A stretch of 64,000 nt of DNA from Omphiscola glabra (lineage: Eukaryota > Mollusca > Gastropoda > Lymnaeidae). Shown piece by piece: positions 1 to 11,097 of this stretch. The notes beneath the pieces are model-generated. The model worked only from the letters and a program-made list of their open reading frames with translations, was not told the DNA's origin and did no database searches. The DNA lies in NCBI GenBank assembly GCA_964017045.1, contig OZ024807.1, forward strand, positions 6,870,481 through 6,934,480, read 5' to 3'. The position numbers and the translations under genes were made by a program. Within the stretch, counting starts at the first letter, position 1. Every line of letters begins with the position of its first letter.

Positions 1-50
1 AACGATATCCTGACGAGGATATCGTGACAAGTATACCATGATGATCTTGT

Positions 51-345
51 TCGCTCTCACTTCACTTGAATAATTCAATTCTTATAATACAAACAACATG
101 TCATTTCACTTCAAAATCTTATTCGCTCTCACTGCACTTGAATCATTCAATTCTTATAATACACACAACATATCCTTTCAATTCAATATCTTATTCGCTC
201 TCACTGCACTTGAATCATTCAATTCTTATAATACACACAACATGTCATTTCACTTCAAAATCTTATTCGCTCTCACTGCACTTGAATAATTCAATTCTTA
301 TAATACACACAACGTGTCCTTTCACTTCAAAATCTTATTGGTCAA
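51..345. repeat. 72-bp tandem array, ~4 copies
   Basis: The phrase TCGCTCTCAC recurs at 51, 123, 195 and 267, a constant 72-bp step. The period is divisible by three, which explains the open frames here. Not a gene. Confidence 0.9.
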
Positions 346-691
346 AATCTTGATGTGCAATCACAGTTTGTTATAATCAAGGCTACCCAACTCCTAAACC
401 CATGCTCCCACCTGACCAAATCAAGCAATCTGATTGGCCAGTCTTTGTAGATCACAACGCACTGTGTTACTACGCACTATGAAATATAGAATACTAACTG
501 TATCCATAGCCCCCCCCCCCCTCCCCCAAATCGGTGGTTTACGCGTTCATAATGATCATGATATCTATGACACGATACCATGATGAGCATGCGATGCACA
601 CGGTGATGATATCATGATACAAACTTTCGATACTTATTGGATGTTAAAGCACACATTTATATACTTGATAAGGACGTGGACTTGCACCGCG
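346..691. other. no gene seen
   Basis: AT-rich sequence with one homopolymeric C run at about 511-527. Nothing else is recognised. Confidence 0.6.
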
Positions 692-694
692 TTA

Positions 695-867
695 GGGTCG
701 ATTCACACGATCAAATTTCGCGTCAAACGGTTGTACGAATGCACTATTTTGTGCGTCGTTTCTTTTTTGGGGAATTTTATCAAATAGTAATTTGAAAGTT
801 GTGACAAGGCTCCATACACGAATTGCATCAAATGCTTGAAGGAAAATTTGACCGTGTGAACCGACCC
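695..867. mobile_element. PIF/Harbinger-type MITE (173 bp)
   Basis: Both ends carry inverted repeats of at least 24 bp beginning GGGTCG(A/G)TTCACACG, and TTA directly flanks both sides (692-694 and 868-870). GG-starting termini with a 3-bp TWA target duplication are the signature of PIF/Harbinger elements. The interior is too short to code, so it is non-autonomous. Confidence 0.85.
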
Positions 868-870
868 TTA

Positions 871-1274
871 GTCTTATCAAATTGTTTATAAAGGCGTGTC
901 TGTTAAAACAAAAATAAAAGAAATTAGTCCGTTTAAAAAAATAAAAAAATATGCGTTGATTAGAAATATCGTTTACGAAAATTTTCCGTTATTGAATACT
1001 AGGCAACCGTGTGTGTGAAATAAATGAAACAAAACTATCGTATTGCTTTATTGCGCCAACATTTAAACAAGAATGTTGCGAAATGCTGTGTACTTTCATC
1101 TATCCATGAAATATATATATTTTTTTTTTTTGAAATGTCATATTCAAGTTTGAAATAAATAAATTAATTAAAAACCATTACAAATAGTAAGTGTATAGAT
1201 GCGTAGGCAAATGTATGTATGTAACGTTGTGTTACAAAACGCAAAAAACAAACCCAACAACAACAATCAGCACT
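871..1274. other. no gene seen
   Basis: AT-rich sequence with poly-T/poly-A patches, for example about 1115-1130. No frames or repeats are recognised. Confidence 0.6.
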
Positions 1275-1657
1275 AATGGACTACGATTTATCGATTGTTT
1301 TGTCACGTGATAAGCGTAAGTACGAGTAAGACTTCCGGTAGGCTGTCTGCAACACACTAGTCGCTCACAAATTTCTCTTCAAACAAATTTCTTCCTTTAA
1401 TCATAACTGAATTATAATTATTGTCACATTTAATGAATGTCATTTAAAGAAACATCTGTACTCAAGAATATTTTGAAAAGTAAAATTTTTAATTAACACT
1501 GGGGAAGCGCTGATGGAGACAAACATTGTGCTTTAGAATTAATGATAATGGCAATGGCTGATCAGCTGTTATGTGTTGTTATGTGTAGCAGAAAGCCTAC
1601 CAATGGCTGGTACGTATCGCGTGACAAAACAAGGAAGTGACTCATCGTAGTCCATTG
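1275..1657. mobile_element. foldback/long-inverted-repeat element
   Basis: The left arm (about 1275-1359, starting AATGGACTACGA) is found again as an inverted copy at about 1574-1657. Shared blocks are TTGTTTTGTCACG, GGTAGGCT and TCTGC, in the same order. The arms are diverged and separated by about 220 bp of AT-rich DNA. No coding capacity. It could be a MITE of unknown superfamily; the target duplication is unclear. Confidence 0.65.
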
Positions 1658-1680
1658 GTCCGTAAAAAAAATTAAAATAC

Positions 1681-1750
1681 TTAACTTGAAAGCATCTTGT
1701 AGTAGATGGGAAGTCCACGTATTGCCGGTGCTTTGGTCGGCTGGCTATCA
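1681..1750 (+). repeat. partial copy of dispersed repeat M
   Basis: Contains AGTAGATGGGAAGTCCACGT followed by GCCGGT. It matches the end segment of the longer dispersed repeat at 34987-35345 and 57560-57955. Confidence 0.55.
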
Positions 1751-1799
1751 ATACGGTAGTGTAGCATTATTTTATATCGTTTATATTTTAATGTGTCGT

Positions 1800-2875
1800 A
1801 CTTCCCCCTAGCATGATGTTCCCCTCTTTTACCCCCAGCATGATATGTCCCTCTATTACCACCTAGCATGATATTCCCCTCTTTTACCCCCTAACATGGT
1901 ATGCCCATCTTTTACCCCTAGCATGATATACCCCTCTTTTACCCCTAGCATGATATTCCCCTCTTTTACACCCTAGCATGATATTCCCCTCTTTTACCCC
2001 GTAGCATGACATTCCCCTCTTTTACCCACTAGCATGATATTCACTTATTTTACCCCTATCATGATATTCCCCTCTTTTACCCCCTAGCATGATATGCCCC
2101 TCATTTACACCCTAGCATGATATTCCCCTCTTTTACCCATATCATGATATGCCCCTCTTTTACCCCCGCAAGATATTCCCCTCTTTTACACCCTAGCATG
2201 ATATTCCCCTCTCTTACCCCCTAGCATGATATTCCCTTCTTTTACCCCTATCATGATATTCCCCTCTTTTACACCCTAGCATGATATTCCCCTCTTTTAC
2301 CCCTAACATGATATTCCCCTCTTTTACCTCTGGCATGATATTCCCCTCTTTTACCCCCTAGCACGATATTCCCCTCTTTTACTCCCAACATGATATGTCC
2401 CTCTTTTACACCCTGGCATGATATTCCCATCTTTTACCCCCAGCATAATATGTCCCTCTATTACCCCCTAGCATGATATTCCCATCTTTTACCCCCAGCA
2501 TATGTCCCTCTTTTACACCCTAGCATGATATGCCCCTCTCTTACCCCTGGCATGATATGCCCCTCTTTTAGCCCTGGCATGATATTCCCCTCATTTTCCC
2601 CTAGCATGATACTCCCCTCTTTTACCCCTAGCATGATATTCCCCTCTTTTACCCCCTAGCATGATATTCCCCTCTTTTACCCCCTGGCATGATATTCCCC
2701 TCTTTTACCCCCTTGCATGATATTCCCCTCTTTTACCCCCTAGCATGATATTCCCCTCTTTTACCCCTAGCATGATATTCTCCTCTTTTACACCCTGGCA
2801 TGATATTCCCCTCTCTTACCCCTAGCATGATATTCCCCTATTTTACCCCCTGGCACATTCCCCACATTTTACCTC
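1800..2875. repeat. 27-bp tandem array, ~40 copies
   Basis: Unit is TAGCATGATATTCCCCTC plus TTTTACCCC. Many units have one-base indels in the C run, so copies are 25-28 bp. Pyrimidine-rich on the + strand. Short open frames across it are artefacts. Confidence 0.95.
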
Positions 2876-3029
2876 TTTGTCATGCTATCTCCCTCTTTAA
2901 TATCTTTCCATTATTCCTCCAAAATACGTCTTCATATCTTGCTATGTTTTTCCTTCCTGTTGTTTTTCCTCGTGTCAAATGCATGTGCTTTATCTACTGA
3001 TGTGAGGCAAATGAGGGATTACATAGAAT

Positions 3030-3600
3030 CTACATAGTTGTTCCACTCTCACTGTCTTTCTCTCTATTTCCCATACATCTTTTCTTTCACCCTTCCTCCC
3101 CCTCTCTCTCTTCCCTCCCAAATCTCTCTTAGCCCCTAACTCTATCTATCTTCGACTCTTCACTTCCATCTCCTTTTTTTCTCCTCTCTTCCCTCCGTCT
3201 CACGCTAACTCTCACTCTTTACGTCCAAAGTTGCTTTCCACCCATAACGCTAGCTCCTCACCTTTCTTATTTATATTTCCATATACTATCTCTCTTTCTC
3301 TTTCACTCTATCTCTTTCTCTGTATCTCTCATATTTGTATTCCCATCTACTCTCTCCCTCTCTTTCTCTCTCTCTCTCTTTCTCTCTCCCTTTCTTTCTC
3401 TCTCTCTCTCTCTTTCTCTCTCCCTCTTTCTTACTCTGTCTCTATTTCTCCCTATTTCTCTCTCTTTCTCTTTCTCTCTCTCTTTCTCTCTCTTTTCTCC
3501 CTCTCTCTCTCTTTATCTCTCTTTCTCTCTATATTTATTTTTCTCTCTGTCTCTGTCTGTATCACTCTCTCTCTCTCTCTCTCTCTCTTCAAGTAGCCCC
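3030..3600. repeat. CT-rich low-complexity tract
   Basis: Nearly pure pyrimidine, dominated by TCTCTC with TTTC interruptions. Poly-A runs follow at 3630-3800. Long frames through it are runs of Leu/Ser only. Confidence 0.95.
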
Positions 3601-4270
3601 ACTCCCCAACTTTCTTAGCAAAAACGAGTAAAAAAAAAAAAAGAGAGAGTAAAAAACACGAAAACTTCCAAGGAAACTGAAAAGACTGGACGAAGGTTTG
3701 GCCCTTCATTGGAAATCGTTTTCTTCGGATTAAGATGGCGATGTTTGCGTTTTGGGAATTAAAAAAAAAAAAAAAAGTCGCCAAAAAAAAAATAAAAAAT
3801 AATAGCTTTAGATAAGACCATGAAAAGGGGAGGTAAGGCTCTTGGATAGATGGACGCAGTTTAGAAATTTGATGCGAGTACTGGATCCTGCAAACTATTT
3901 ATTTCCAAAGCTGTAACCCGAGGTGGATTTAGGCCTCGAAGAGGGGGGTGGGTGTCGATTGTTGTGATGGGGATGTAGGGGGTGATCTAAAAGGGTAAGG
4001 AGATAGTGGGAATATGGGGTGAGGGAGGTAGTAGTGATGTGGGGGGTGTGATTTAGAGGGAGGGGGGAGAGTAGTGTGTGGGATGTACTAGGGATGTGTT
4101 TTTTTTTAAGGAGTGCGGGAGGTAATACGGGATGTGGAATTGTGGGAGGTAGTGGGAATGCAAGGTGGATTTAGAGAGGGATAAGGGTTTAGTTGGGTAG
4201 GGGGGATCATCGGTGTTAAAAAGATAACTCTTTTTGACAATTGTGATGAATCTTGCGACTCGTTGGTTTG
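3601..4270. other. no gene; poly-A and G-rich tract
   Basis: Poly-A runs near 3630, 3760 and 3785, then a strand-asymmetric G/GT-rich stretch at about 3930-4200. No coding sequence is recognised. Confidence 0.6.
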
Positions 4271-4533
4271 GGTCCAGTGGACTCATTGGCTAGTGTCCAG
4301 TGGACACATTGGCTAGTGTCCAGTGGACTCATTGGCTAGTGTCCAGTGGACTCATTGGCTAGTGTCCAGTGGACTCATTGGCTAGTGTCCAGTGGACTCA
4401 TTGGCTAGTGTCCAATGGACTCATTGCCTAGTGCCCAGTGGACTCATTGGCTAGTGTCCAGTGGACTCATTGGCTGGTGTCCAGTGGACTCATTGGCTAG
4501 TGTCCAGTGGACTCATTGGCTAGTGTCCAGTGA
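4271..4533. repeat. 23-bp tandem array, ~11 copies
   Basis: Unit is GTCCAGTGGAC plus TCATTGGCTAGT. The first 11 bases are a near-palindrome in every unit. Copies are almost identical. Confidence 0.95.
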
Positions 4534-4539
4534 GCATCT

Positions 4540-4672
4540 GGTTAAACACATCCTATTCTTGTGTTGGAGCACAGTCTGGCATTGTGTTTAAGCACACCCT
4601 ATTCTTGTGTTTGAGCACAGTCCGGCATTGTGTTTAAGCACATTCTACTCTTGTGTTCGAGCACAGTCTACC
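4540..4672. repeat. ~45-bp tandem array, 3 copies
   Basis: Repeats of GAGCACAGTCTGGCATTGTG followed by TTTAAGCACA and CTATTCTTGTGTT. It directly follows the 23-bp array. Confidence 0.85.
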
Positions 4673-4778
4673 TTTCCGTATCTAACAAACAATCGACAGA
4701 AGCGGCACTGAGCTTAATGTCGTGTCAGTTCCATTACGCTAACATTTACTACTTGAATATTAACTCATACTTTTAATA

Positions 4779-4977
4779 TGGACAATCGGTGCATTGTAAT
4801 ATGGACAATCAGTGTATTGTAATACGGACAATCAGTGTATTGTAATATGGACAAAGGGTGTATTGTATTATGGACAATGGGTGTATTGTATTATGGACAA
4901 TCAGTGTATTGTATTATAGACAATCAGTGTATTGTATTATGGACAATCAGTGTATTGTAATAAGGACAATCGGTGTG
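4779..4977. repeat. 23-bp tandem array, ~9 copies
   Basis: Unit TGGACAATCAGTGTATTGTA plus ATA, with minor variants (CGG or GGG for CAG). Confidence 0.9.
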
Positions 4978-4984
4978 TAGATAA

Positions 4985-5300
4985 TACTAACTCTCTCTCA
5001 CCGTATTCTCTCCATATCTCGCCATATCTCTTTCTCTCTCCTTCTATCTCTTTCTATCACTCTCTATCTCCCCCTCTCTCTCTTTCTCTCTCTCCGTCTC
5101 TCTATATTTCTCTCTCTACCTACTCTCTCCATCCGTCAATATATATCCATCTGTCTTCCTCTCTTCATATCTCTCCCTCTCTATCTCTTTCTCTCACTTT
5201 TTACTCACTCTATCTCTCACTGTCTCCCCCCCTCTCTCTCTCTCTCTTTCTCTTTCTATCACACACACACTCTCCCTATCCCTCCCTCTCTTTCTTCTGA
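4985..5300. repeat. CT-rich low-complexity tract
   Basis: TCTCTC-rich microsatellite-like stretch ending in a short ACAC run and CCCT repeats. Confidence 0.9.
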
Positions 5301-5935
5301 AGTCTTAGCACACATCGTTCATTGAACTGAAACTAAGTTACTTCTTAAGGAAGACAGCCCACGTCCTGGACAGCGGTCTAGTTAAGCAATGTTTACGTGA
5401 GACGAAGAACCGTTTTATGATTTAAGACTTTGGGTGTCTGTCCCGGCCCATAAATACAGCTGGTTAGCTCTCCGTCAGACGACTATTTGTTATGGTGACC
5501 GCTGTGTTATGTTATAGCGCCCTCGAAAATAGTCTCGTTGTTTTTACACTTGGCTTGCCCGCGGTGGCCCGAGGCGAGTGGTCCTCAATCTAATTGGCAG
5601 CCAATTGTACTGGTATTTTAGGGTCCTTTTTTTGGTGTGCTGTTTTAGTAACCGCGTCTTACTGAGAATAATAACAGCCATTCTTGTTATTAGATAAACA
5701 TCCTTTGGACTGAGCTAAGCTGTAACTATTTTTTTTCAACGTAGAATAGCTGTTAATTGCAAGTAAAGAACTTATTTTTCGTTTATTTTTGTTTGTTCTT
5801 TTTAAAACTTTTAAAATATGTTTTTTCTCCCCCCCCCTTCCTTTTTCCCTTTTTTTTTTTCCCCCACGTATCGCTTGAATTCATCTTATATTTTATTTGT
5901 TAATATATTTTAGGTATTCACTTTCAGGTTTCTGT
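5301..5935. other. no gene seen
   Basis: Mixed-composition sequence with T- and C-homopolymers at 5820-5865. Nothing else is recognised. Confidence 0.6.
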
Positions 5936-6280
5936 CGAATCTCTCTCTTTCTCTCCAACACCCCTTTCTCTCCACCCCTCTCTCTCCATCTCTCTCTCCA
6001 TCTCTCTCTCCATCTCTCTCTCCATCTCTCTCTCTTAATCCCCCTTTCTCTCGTAGTGCCCGTCTCAAGTGATAGAGTGCTTGTCTCATATGGCATAATG
6101 CCTGTCTCATGTGAGTAGTGGCAGATACATAGCGTCTGTCTCTTGTGACATAGTCCTTGTCTCATTTGACATAGTGCCTGTCTTATGGTCCATATTCCAT
6201 GTCTCATGTGTCTTAGTGCATGACCCTATGTGACGTAGTGCCTGACTTATGTGACGTAGTGCATGTCTGAAGTGACATAA
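5936..6280. repeat. CTCTCTCCAT microsatellite followed by ~21-30-bp degenerate array
   Basis: First a CT tract with CCAT every 10-14 bp (to about 6045). Then diverged copies of TGTCTCATGTGACATAGTGC, irregular in length. Confidence 0.8.
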
Positions 6281-6600
6281 GTTTTAGGAACCAATTGTGA
6301 CAGAAGTGTTAGGCACCAATTGTGACACAAGTGTTAGGAACCAATTGTGACACAAGTGTTAGGAACCAATTGTGACAGAAGTGTTAGGAACTAATTGTGA
6401 CAGAAGTGTTAGGAACTAATTGTGACAGAAGTGTTAGGAACCAGTTGTGACTGTAGTGTTAGGAACCAGTTGTGACAGAAGTGTTAGAAACCAATTGTGA
6501 CAGAAGTGTTAGGAACCAATTATGACAGAAGTGTTAGGAACCAATTGTGACAGAAGTTTAAGGAACCAATTGTTACTGAAGTGTTAGGAACTGATTGTGA
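6281..6600. repeat. 25-bp tandem array, ~13 copies
   Basis: Unit is CAGAAGTGTTAGGAACCAAT plus TGTGA, with point variants. Confidence 0.95.
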
Positions 6601-8077
6601 CGTAATACATCTCACATACAATAATGCACGCTCAAGTGCGTAACGAAACTAAGATATAGACATTGCACTGCAGTGAACAATGGTAAAAATCTATTTAAAA
6701 TTCACGAAATCGATAATAATTAATGTAATGGGGAGTGGCGTCACTGCAGGAGTTCCCAGGGTGTGAACACCACCGGTTAACACCATCGCAGGGGGTGACT
6801 TTAATTTTTTTTTTTTTTAAAATTATTATTTAATTAATTTTTTTTTTGTTAGAAGCATCATAACGATTTTTATCAGTTTGCAGACTCGGATGAGACCGAT
6901 TGGGAAATTCTTGAGCTGGTGTCACAATTGTAGCACGTACATAGTGGCTCCATCACTTCGTATAAAATCATACTACACACACCAACCTACACACAACACC
7001 CGCACGCCTAAACATCTGGGAAAACTGACACCTCACAGAGTACCCATCCACTCACTTCGGACCCCAAAAAACAACAACAGATCCCTGACGCGCAACAGCA
7101 TCACAGACAATCACCCAAGACAGCCAAACACACGCTCAACTGGAAAACATTCACAACACGCACAACTCCCGGAAGATCACCACACACACAAACCTCCCAG
7201 ACCATCACCACACACACACACAAACCTCCAAAACACTTATCGCACACTCGCACAACGACCACACACACACACAAGGACCACACACACATACCACCGCCTC
7301 AAAGACGATGACAGAGTTTTTGTTGTTCCCCCCCCCCTTTTTTTTAAAAAAAAGAGAAGTGAAATGTTCCCTGATGCCAGTGTTCCAGTATCAACTCTGT
7401 CAGCTTACGGTCACGAGTGCCGGTGTCTGTGACAGAATTCATCAAGTCTTATGGGCCGCCGTGATGATATATTTGATTAAGATCATAATCGGTTCACGGG
7501 CGACTGAAACGTTGATATTTCCGTTGGGAGGGAACTCAGAGCTGACGACTTTCGCGTGTGTGGTCAAACGTCAGGTATCAACGGTTCTAAACATCCGAAG
7601 AGAGGAGACACACGCGGGCTAATGTTATTGTGTGTTGATGCTTTCAACTAACGTTTTATTTCAGTTGAGTGGATCAATGTTTTAAACATTTATAACAGTG
7701 GTTCTTGACTTACAGTCGTCAGGGTTGTTGTTTTTTTGTCTTTAAATATTCAAATCTCGGGGTATATCTTCTATGTCAAAACCTTTCTTAACGTGTTAAA
7801 ACAAGGTAACACTATAATAAGAGATTCGCTGCTTAAAATGAAGTACTTAACACTCGGCCTTAGCTGTTGTTGTGTGAAAACGATATGTCAATGCTGTTGT
7901 GCAACATGAACTTGTGGTTGCGCCACACGACGTTCATGGTGTGACAGCACTGACATCACGTCGACAGCCGGTTTCTGTGCAGCACGAGCAGAAAGATGTG
8001 CTATAAATAGAATTGATGACGCCACGTTGCGGATTCGTTTTCCGACCTGACTGTGGCTTAGCCTCAGCTCAATGTCA
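6601..8077. other. no gene; T-rich and CA-rich stretches
   Basis: Holds a poly-T/A patch (6803-6860) and a CA-rich stretch (6965-7300) that gives a spurious 184-codon frame rich in His/Thr/Pro. A C run and T run lie at 7330-7350. No recognised gene. Confidence 0.6.
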
Positions 8078-8301
8078 GCAACATCACGCCACGACGTCCT
8101 TTCTGCTGGTCACCTATCTACCTGGCCACCGGAGCAACATCACGCCACGACGTCCTCTCTGCTGGTCACCTATCTACCTGGCCACCGGAGCAACATCACG
8201 CCACGAATTCCTCTCTGCTGGTCACCTATCTACCTGGCCACCGCAGCAACATCACGCCACGACGTCCTCTCTGTTGGTCACCTATCTACCTGGCCACTGC
8301 A
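8078..8301. repeat. 56-bp tandem array, 4 copies
   Basis: GCAACATCACGCCACGA recurs at 8078, 8134, 8190 and 8246 with a constant 56-bp step. Each unit also carries GGTCACCTATCTACCTGGCC. Copies are nearly identical, suggesting recent expansion. Confidence 0.95.
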
Positions 8302-8834
8302 GCAACATTTCAAACCTTCCTTGTCACCATGTCTTTATTTATAAACAAATTTGACCATCACACCATTAACTGATACCTTCCTGGACATCACGGTATTATT
8401 TCAAACCTACCCGACCTTTGTGTCATCATAATTCATCTGATATGTCATTTGCTTGGTTTAGAACAGTGGTTCTCAACCTTCCTAATGCCGCGACCCTTTA
8501 ATACAGTTCCTTATGTTGTGGCGACACCCAAACACAAAATTATTTTCTTTAGTACTTCATACGTGTAAAGTATATGTTTTCCGATGGTCTTAACCTGTGA
8601 ACTGAGTGCATTCGTTTTCCTCTCTGCTTAGTGATGGTCCCAGCTTGACCTTTGCTCTCAGTTGCCGATCACCGGAAGAGTCTCATATTTCAATGTAGGC
8701 AACGGAGTGCACCCCTCTCACGTTCTTCTCCTTTTTTTGCCGCTCCCATTTGCTGAATCGAACCCGAACGTTTTAACTCGCAACTAAAATTTCTCCCAAT
8801 TTACTCTCAGCAAGTGATTAGACCAGCCGAAAAA

Positions 8835-8999
8835 ATGTCCATCAACGAAGCTCTAATCGCCGCAGTGCAAAAACGGCAATCACTGTACGACAAAACTGAT
8901 GATAACTTTTCTCAATATGAGGTCCAATGTGATCAAGAAGGATTTGAAAAGTTTCAGGGCGCATGCGAATATAGGAAACACATTTTCTTCATCTCTTAA
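8835..8999 (+). pseudogene. possible MADF-like accessory ORF head of the Harbinger element
   Basis: Starts MSINEALIAAVQKRQSLYDK, followed by TDDNFSQYE. MADF/Myb-SANT-like domains begin in this way (LIxxVxxxPxLYDKxxxxY). PIF/Harbinger elements normally carry such a DNA-binding accessory protein beside the transposase. Homology ends near 8921, where the sequence runs into the opposite-strand transposase remnant, so the deletion junction is probably there. Short and unconfirmed. Confidence 0.5.
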
Positions 9000-9284
9000 A
9001 ACTTCATCCAGAAGATGATGATATTCTCCAAAATCACCTCTTCGTAAAAAAAAAATTCTGTGTGTCCAGTAACGTTTTGGTGTTCGACGTTTCCTTTTCA
9101 TCCAAAACAGTAAGAGCGATTGCAAAGCCTCCATTATTGCTCCACCTAGTGGAACCAAACTGAGCAAAATGGCGCAATGTGTCGCCAGTGACGATACAAA
9201 AATGTAACACATTCGTTTCTCTTCCATTTTCTTGCCGATCGTCGAAATGGAGACAAAAGAGAAAGGAGTGCAAAACGAATGCAC
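8910..9284 (-). pseudogene. PIF/Harbinger transposase, N-terminal remnant
   Basis: Minus-strand frame from 9284 down to a stop at 8880. About 60 residues (roughly residues 65-125 of the frame) look like the start of a PIF/Harbinger DDE transposase: a basic stretch then RYWTHR, then GEYHHLLDEVLRDEENVFPI and a hydrophobic helix. In the family this segment reads as RRYWVxPI, GEYHxLxxELRxDxxxFFxYFRM. A preceding piece (ALTVLDEKE) lies in the other frame around 9105, so there is a frameshift. The RNase-H-fold catalytic DDE region is absent. Dead remnant; assignment is by eye. Confidence 0.65.
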
Positions 9285-9565
9285 TCAGTTCACACCCTTA
9301 GGCGACCCCTGGGTCGTTCGATCCCCAAAGGGGTCGCGACCCACAGGTTGAGAACCGCTGGTTTAGAATATGTTATCAGCCAAATTAAATTTTTTTTGTC
9401 CTATTCTCTTATATATATATAAATAAGTCTTCGGGTGTGGCTGCTTCAATTTCACAACCGGCACTCCCCAAATCAACATGTTTAATAATAATAGTTTTGA
9501 GTGAAAAAAGAAAGAGGTGTCAAGTAGCAAGCGTCATGCGTGACAATTGAACTAAGGTAAATGGA

Positions 9566-9935
9566 TTGAATTTTTTTCGGAGGTGACTATTATGGTAATC
9601 AATAAAGAGCCCGTGTAGGTAGAAGGACTGACTGTAGGACACTTGTTTAAAGGCTGGCAGTTATGGTATAGGACTGTATGTAGGACAATTGTTTCAAGCT
9701 GGCAGGTAAGGTGTAGGACTGTCTGTAGGATTATATATAGGACTGTCTTTAGGAATGCCTGTGAGTCTGTTGGACTGTCTGTAGGACGATTGTTTAATTG
9801 CTGGCAGATAGGGTGTAGGACTGTCTGTAGGACTGTCTGTAGGACTATCTGTAGGACGATTGTTTAAATGCTGGCAGATAGGGTGTAGGACTATCTGTAG
9901 GACTATTGTTTAAAGGCTGGCAGGGGAGGGTATAT
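9566..9935 (+). repeat. dispersed repeat with embedded 12-bp tandem array
   Basis: Unit TAGGACTGTCTG, interspersed with longer blocks containing GATTGTTTAAATGCTGGCAG. The left flank (TTTTTTCGGAGGTGACTATT) and right edge (GGACTATCTGTAGGACGATT) both recur, inverted, around the 12-bp array at 28715-28985. The array is therefore part of a dispersed element. Confidence 0.8.
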
Positions 9936-11057
9936 ATTATGGAACATGAGAACTCTTTTTGTTGTAACACTTGGACCTACCGGTAATTTTCTCAAAAATA
10001 CCCGGAACTGGTTTAAAACCTGTACCAGGTTAAGCCCTAGTTTAAGTTCTTTTCAGTGTATTTTTCGTTTCTACAAATATAGTTAAATATATAGGTGAAT
10101 AGATTAATACCGTGCCCCTGCGACAACCCCCCCCCCCATTTCCCTAAACCTCCCTCCCCCACTTTCCCTAAACCCCCCCCCCAACAAGAAAAACCCACTG
10201 TGACCGAAATATATATATATATATATATTAAAGATATATATTTTTTTTTTTGGAGTTGTTGACAAAATAAGACTTAATTTAAGGAGTTTTAGCTATAGAT
10301 CCCATCAGATCTTATACTTCTTTTTGTATCCTCATTGAACAATTTTAAGGAAAAAAAACAACAGTACATTGACATTAATTGGATCAGAACTTGGCTTTGT
10401 TTCTACCGCGAATCCGATTTGGATGCCAACATCGACGGAGGACAAGGACGAATGAGACAGAATCACATTACTTTTAAGATGTAGGCAGCGGGACGTAATG
10501 CTGCCTGATTTCCTGTTTACCAGTTAGCTGTAGTCGAACTCTTTCCGATAATACGATTACACGAACGAAATATTGTACTAGAATCGTGAGCTCGAATTTA
10601 AGTCGACGATTATTGTGGAGTAAATGACATGTAGTCGAATATACCAAGTTTTTCTTCTTCTTTTTTTTTTTTTGCCGGTGGCGTCTCCAAGCAGATGACC
10701 ACAAGCCTCAAAATAATCCCTCTTTTTTTTTTCCCGTTTCGCCACTGAATATTTGACTAAATGATTACTGAAGTATGTTCTTAAAAAGGAGGTCCCCCGT
10801 GAATTTAATACTAATTTAAATTTGGTTTATCCAGATCCGACACGTGATTTTGCAGACAAACTGCACCTGTCCATTACAAACTACGGTCATATTTCATATT
10901 ATGCTCTTCCTTCATCACTTCTACTTCACAAAGTATTATTGTACTGCAGTCCGTGATTGGTTAATATTTCTTGTCGTAAGCAATTGCTTTGGTTTTGCAT
11001 TGTTTCACTATGTACATTTTACACCATTCAAACCATAACCGCACCATTTCTTTACTT
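9936..11057. other. no gene; holds a degenerate dispersed repeat copy
   Basis: At 9975-10065 the string TTTTCTCAAAAATACCCGGA, then GTACCAGGTTAAGCCCTAGT, resembles 60035-60110. A (TA)n run lies at about 10210, with C runs at 10125-10185. No coding gene is recognised. Confidence 0.5.
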
Positions 11058-11097
11058 GCGATGTACACCATTCGAATTCCATAATGGTGTACATCGC
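11058..11097. other. perfect 15-bp inverted repeat (hairpin)
   Basis: GCGATGTACACCATT at 11058-11072 is the exact reverse complement of 11083-11097, separated by a 10-base loop. Function unknown; it could be a small palindromic element core. Confidence 0.85.

Larger units (their letters stand above)
8593..9297. mobile_element. PIF/Harbinger deletion derivative nested in a hAT element
   Basis: Terminal inverted repeats share TGTGAACTGAGTGCATTCGT, the right end reading GGG before it and the left end ACC. TTA directly flanks it (8590-8592, 9298-9300) and occurs once at the equivalent site of the host hAT. Inside are a + strand frame resembling a MADF domain start (8835-8921) and a minus strand frame resembling the N-terminal part of a Harbinger transposase (about 9104-8910). 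The heads converge and the catalytic half is missing, as expected after a large internal deletion. Non-autonomous. Confidence 0.88.
8464..9360 (-). mobile_element. SPIN-like hAT element interrupted by a PIF/Harbinger element
   Basis: Ends are CAGTGGTTCTCAACC... and ...GGTTGAGAACCGCTG, flanked by an exact 8-bp duplication GTTTAGAA (8456-8463 and 9361-9368). That is diagnostic of hAT transposition. The outer parts (8464-8592 and 9301-9360, about 189 bp) match the short copy at 32121-32318 in inverse orientation and closely resemble the SPIN non-autonomous hAT family. The 705-bp middle is a second transposon. Confidence 0.92.

Noticed and set aside
6878..7432. 184-codon + frame rich in His/Thr/Pro
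   Set aside because: Composition follows the CA-rich stretch. No domain, no splice context, and a C/T homopolymer runs through the end.
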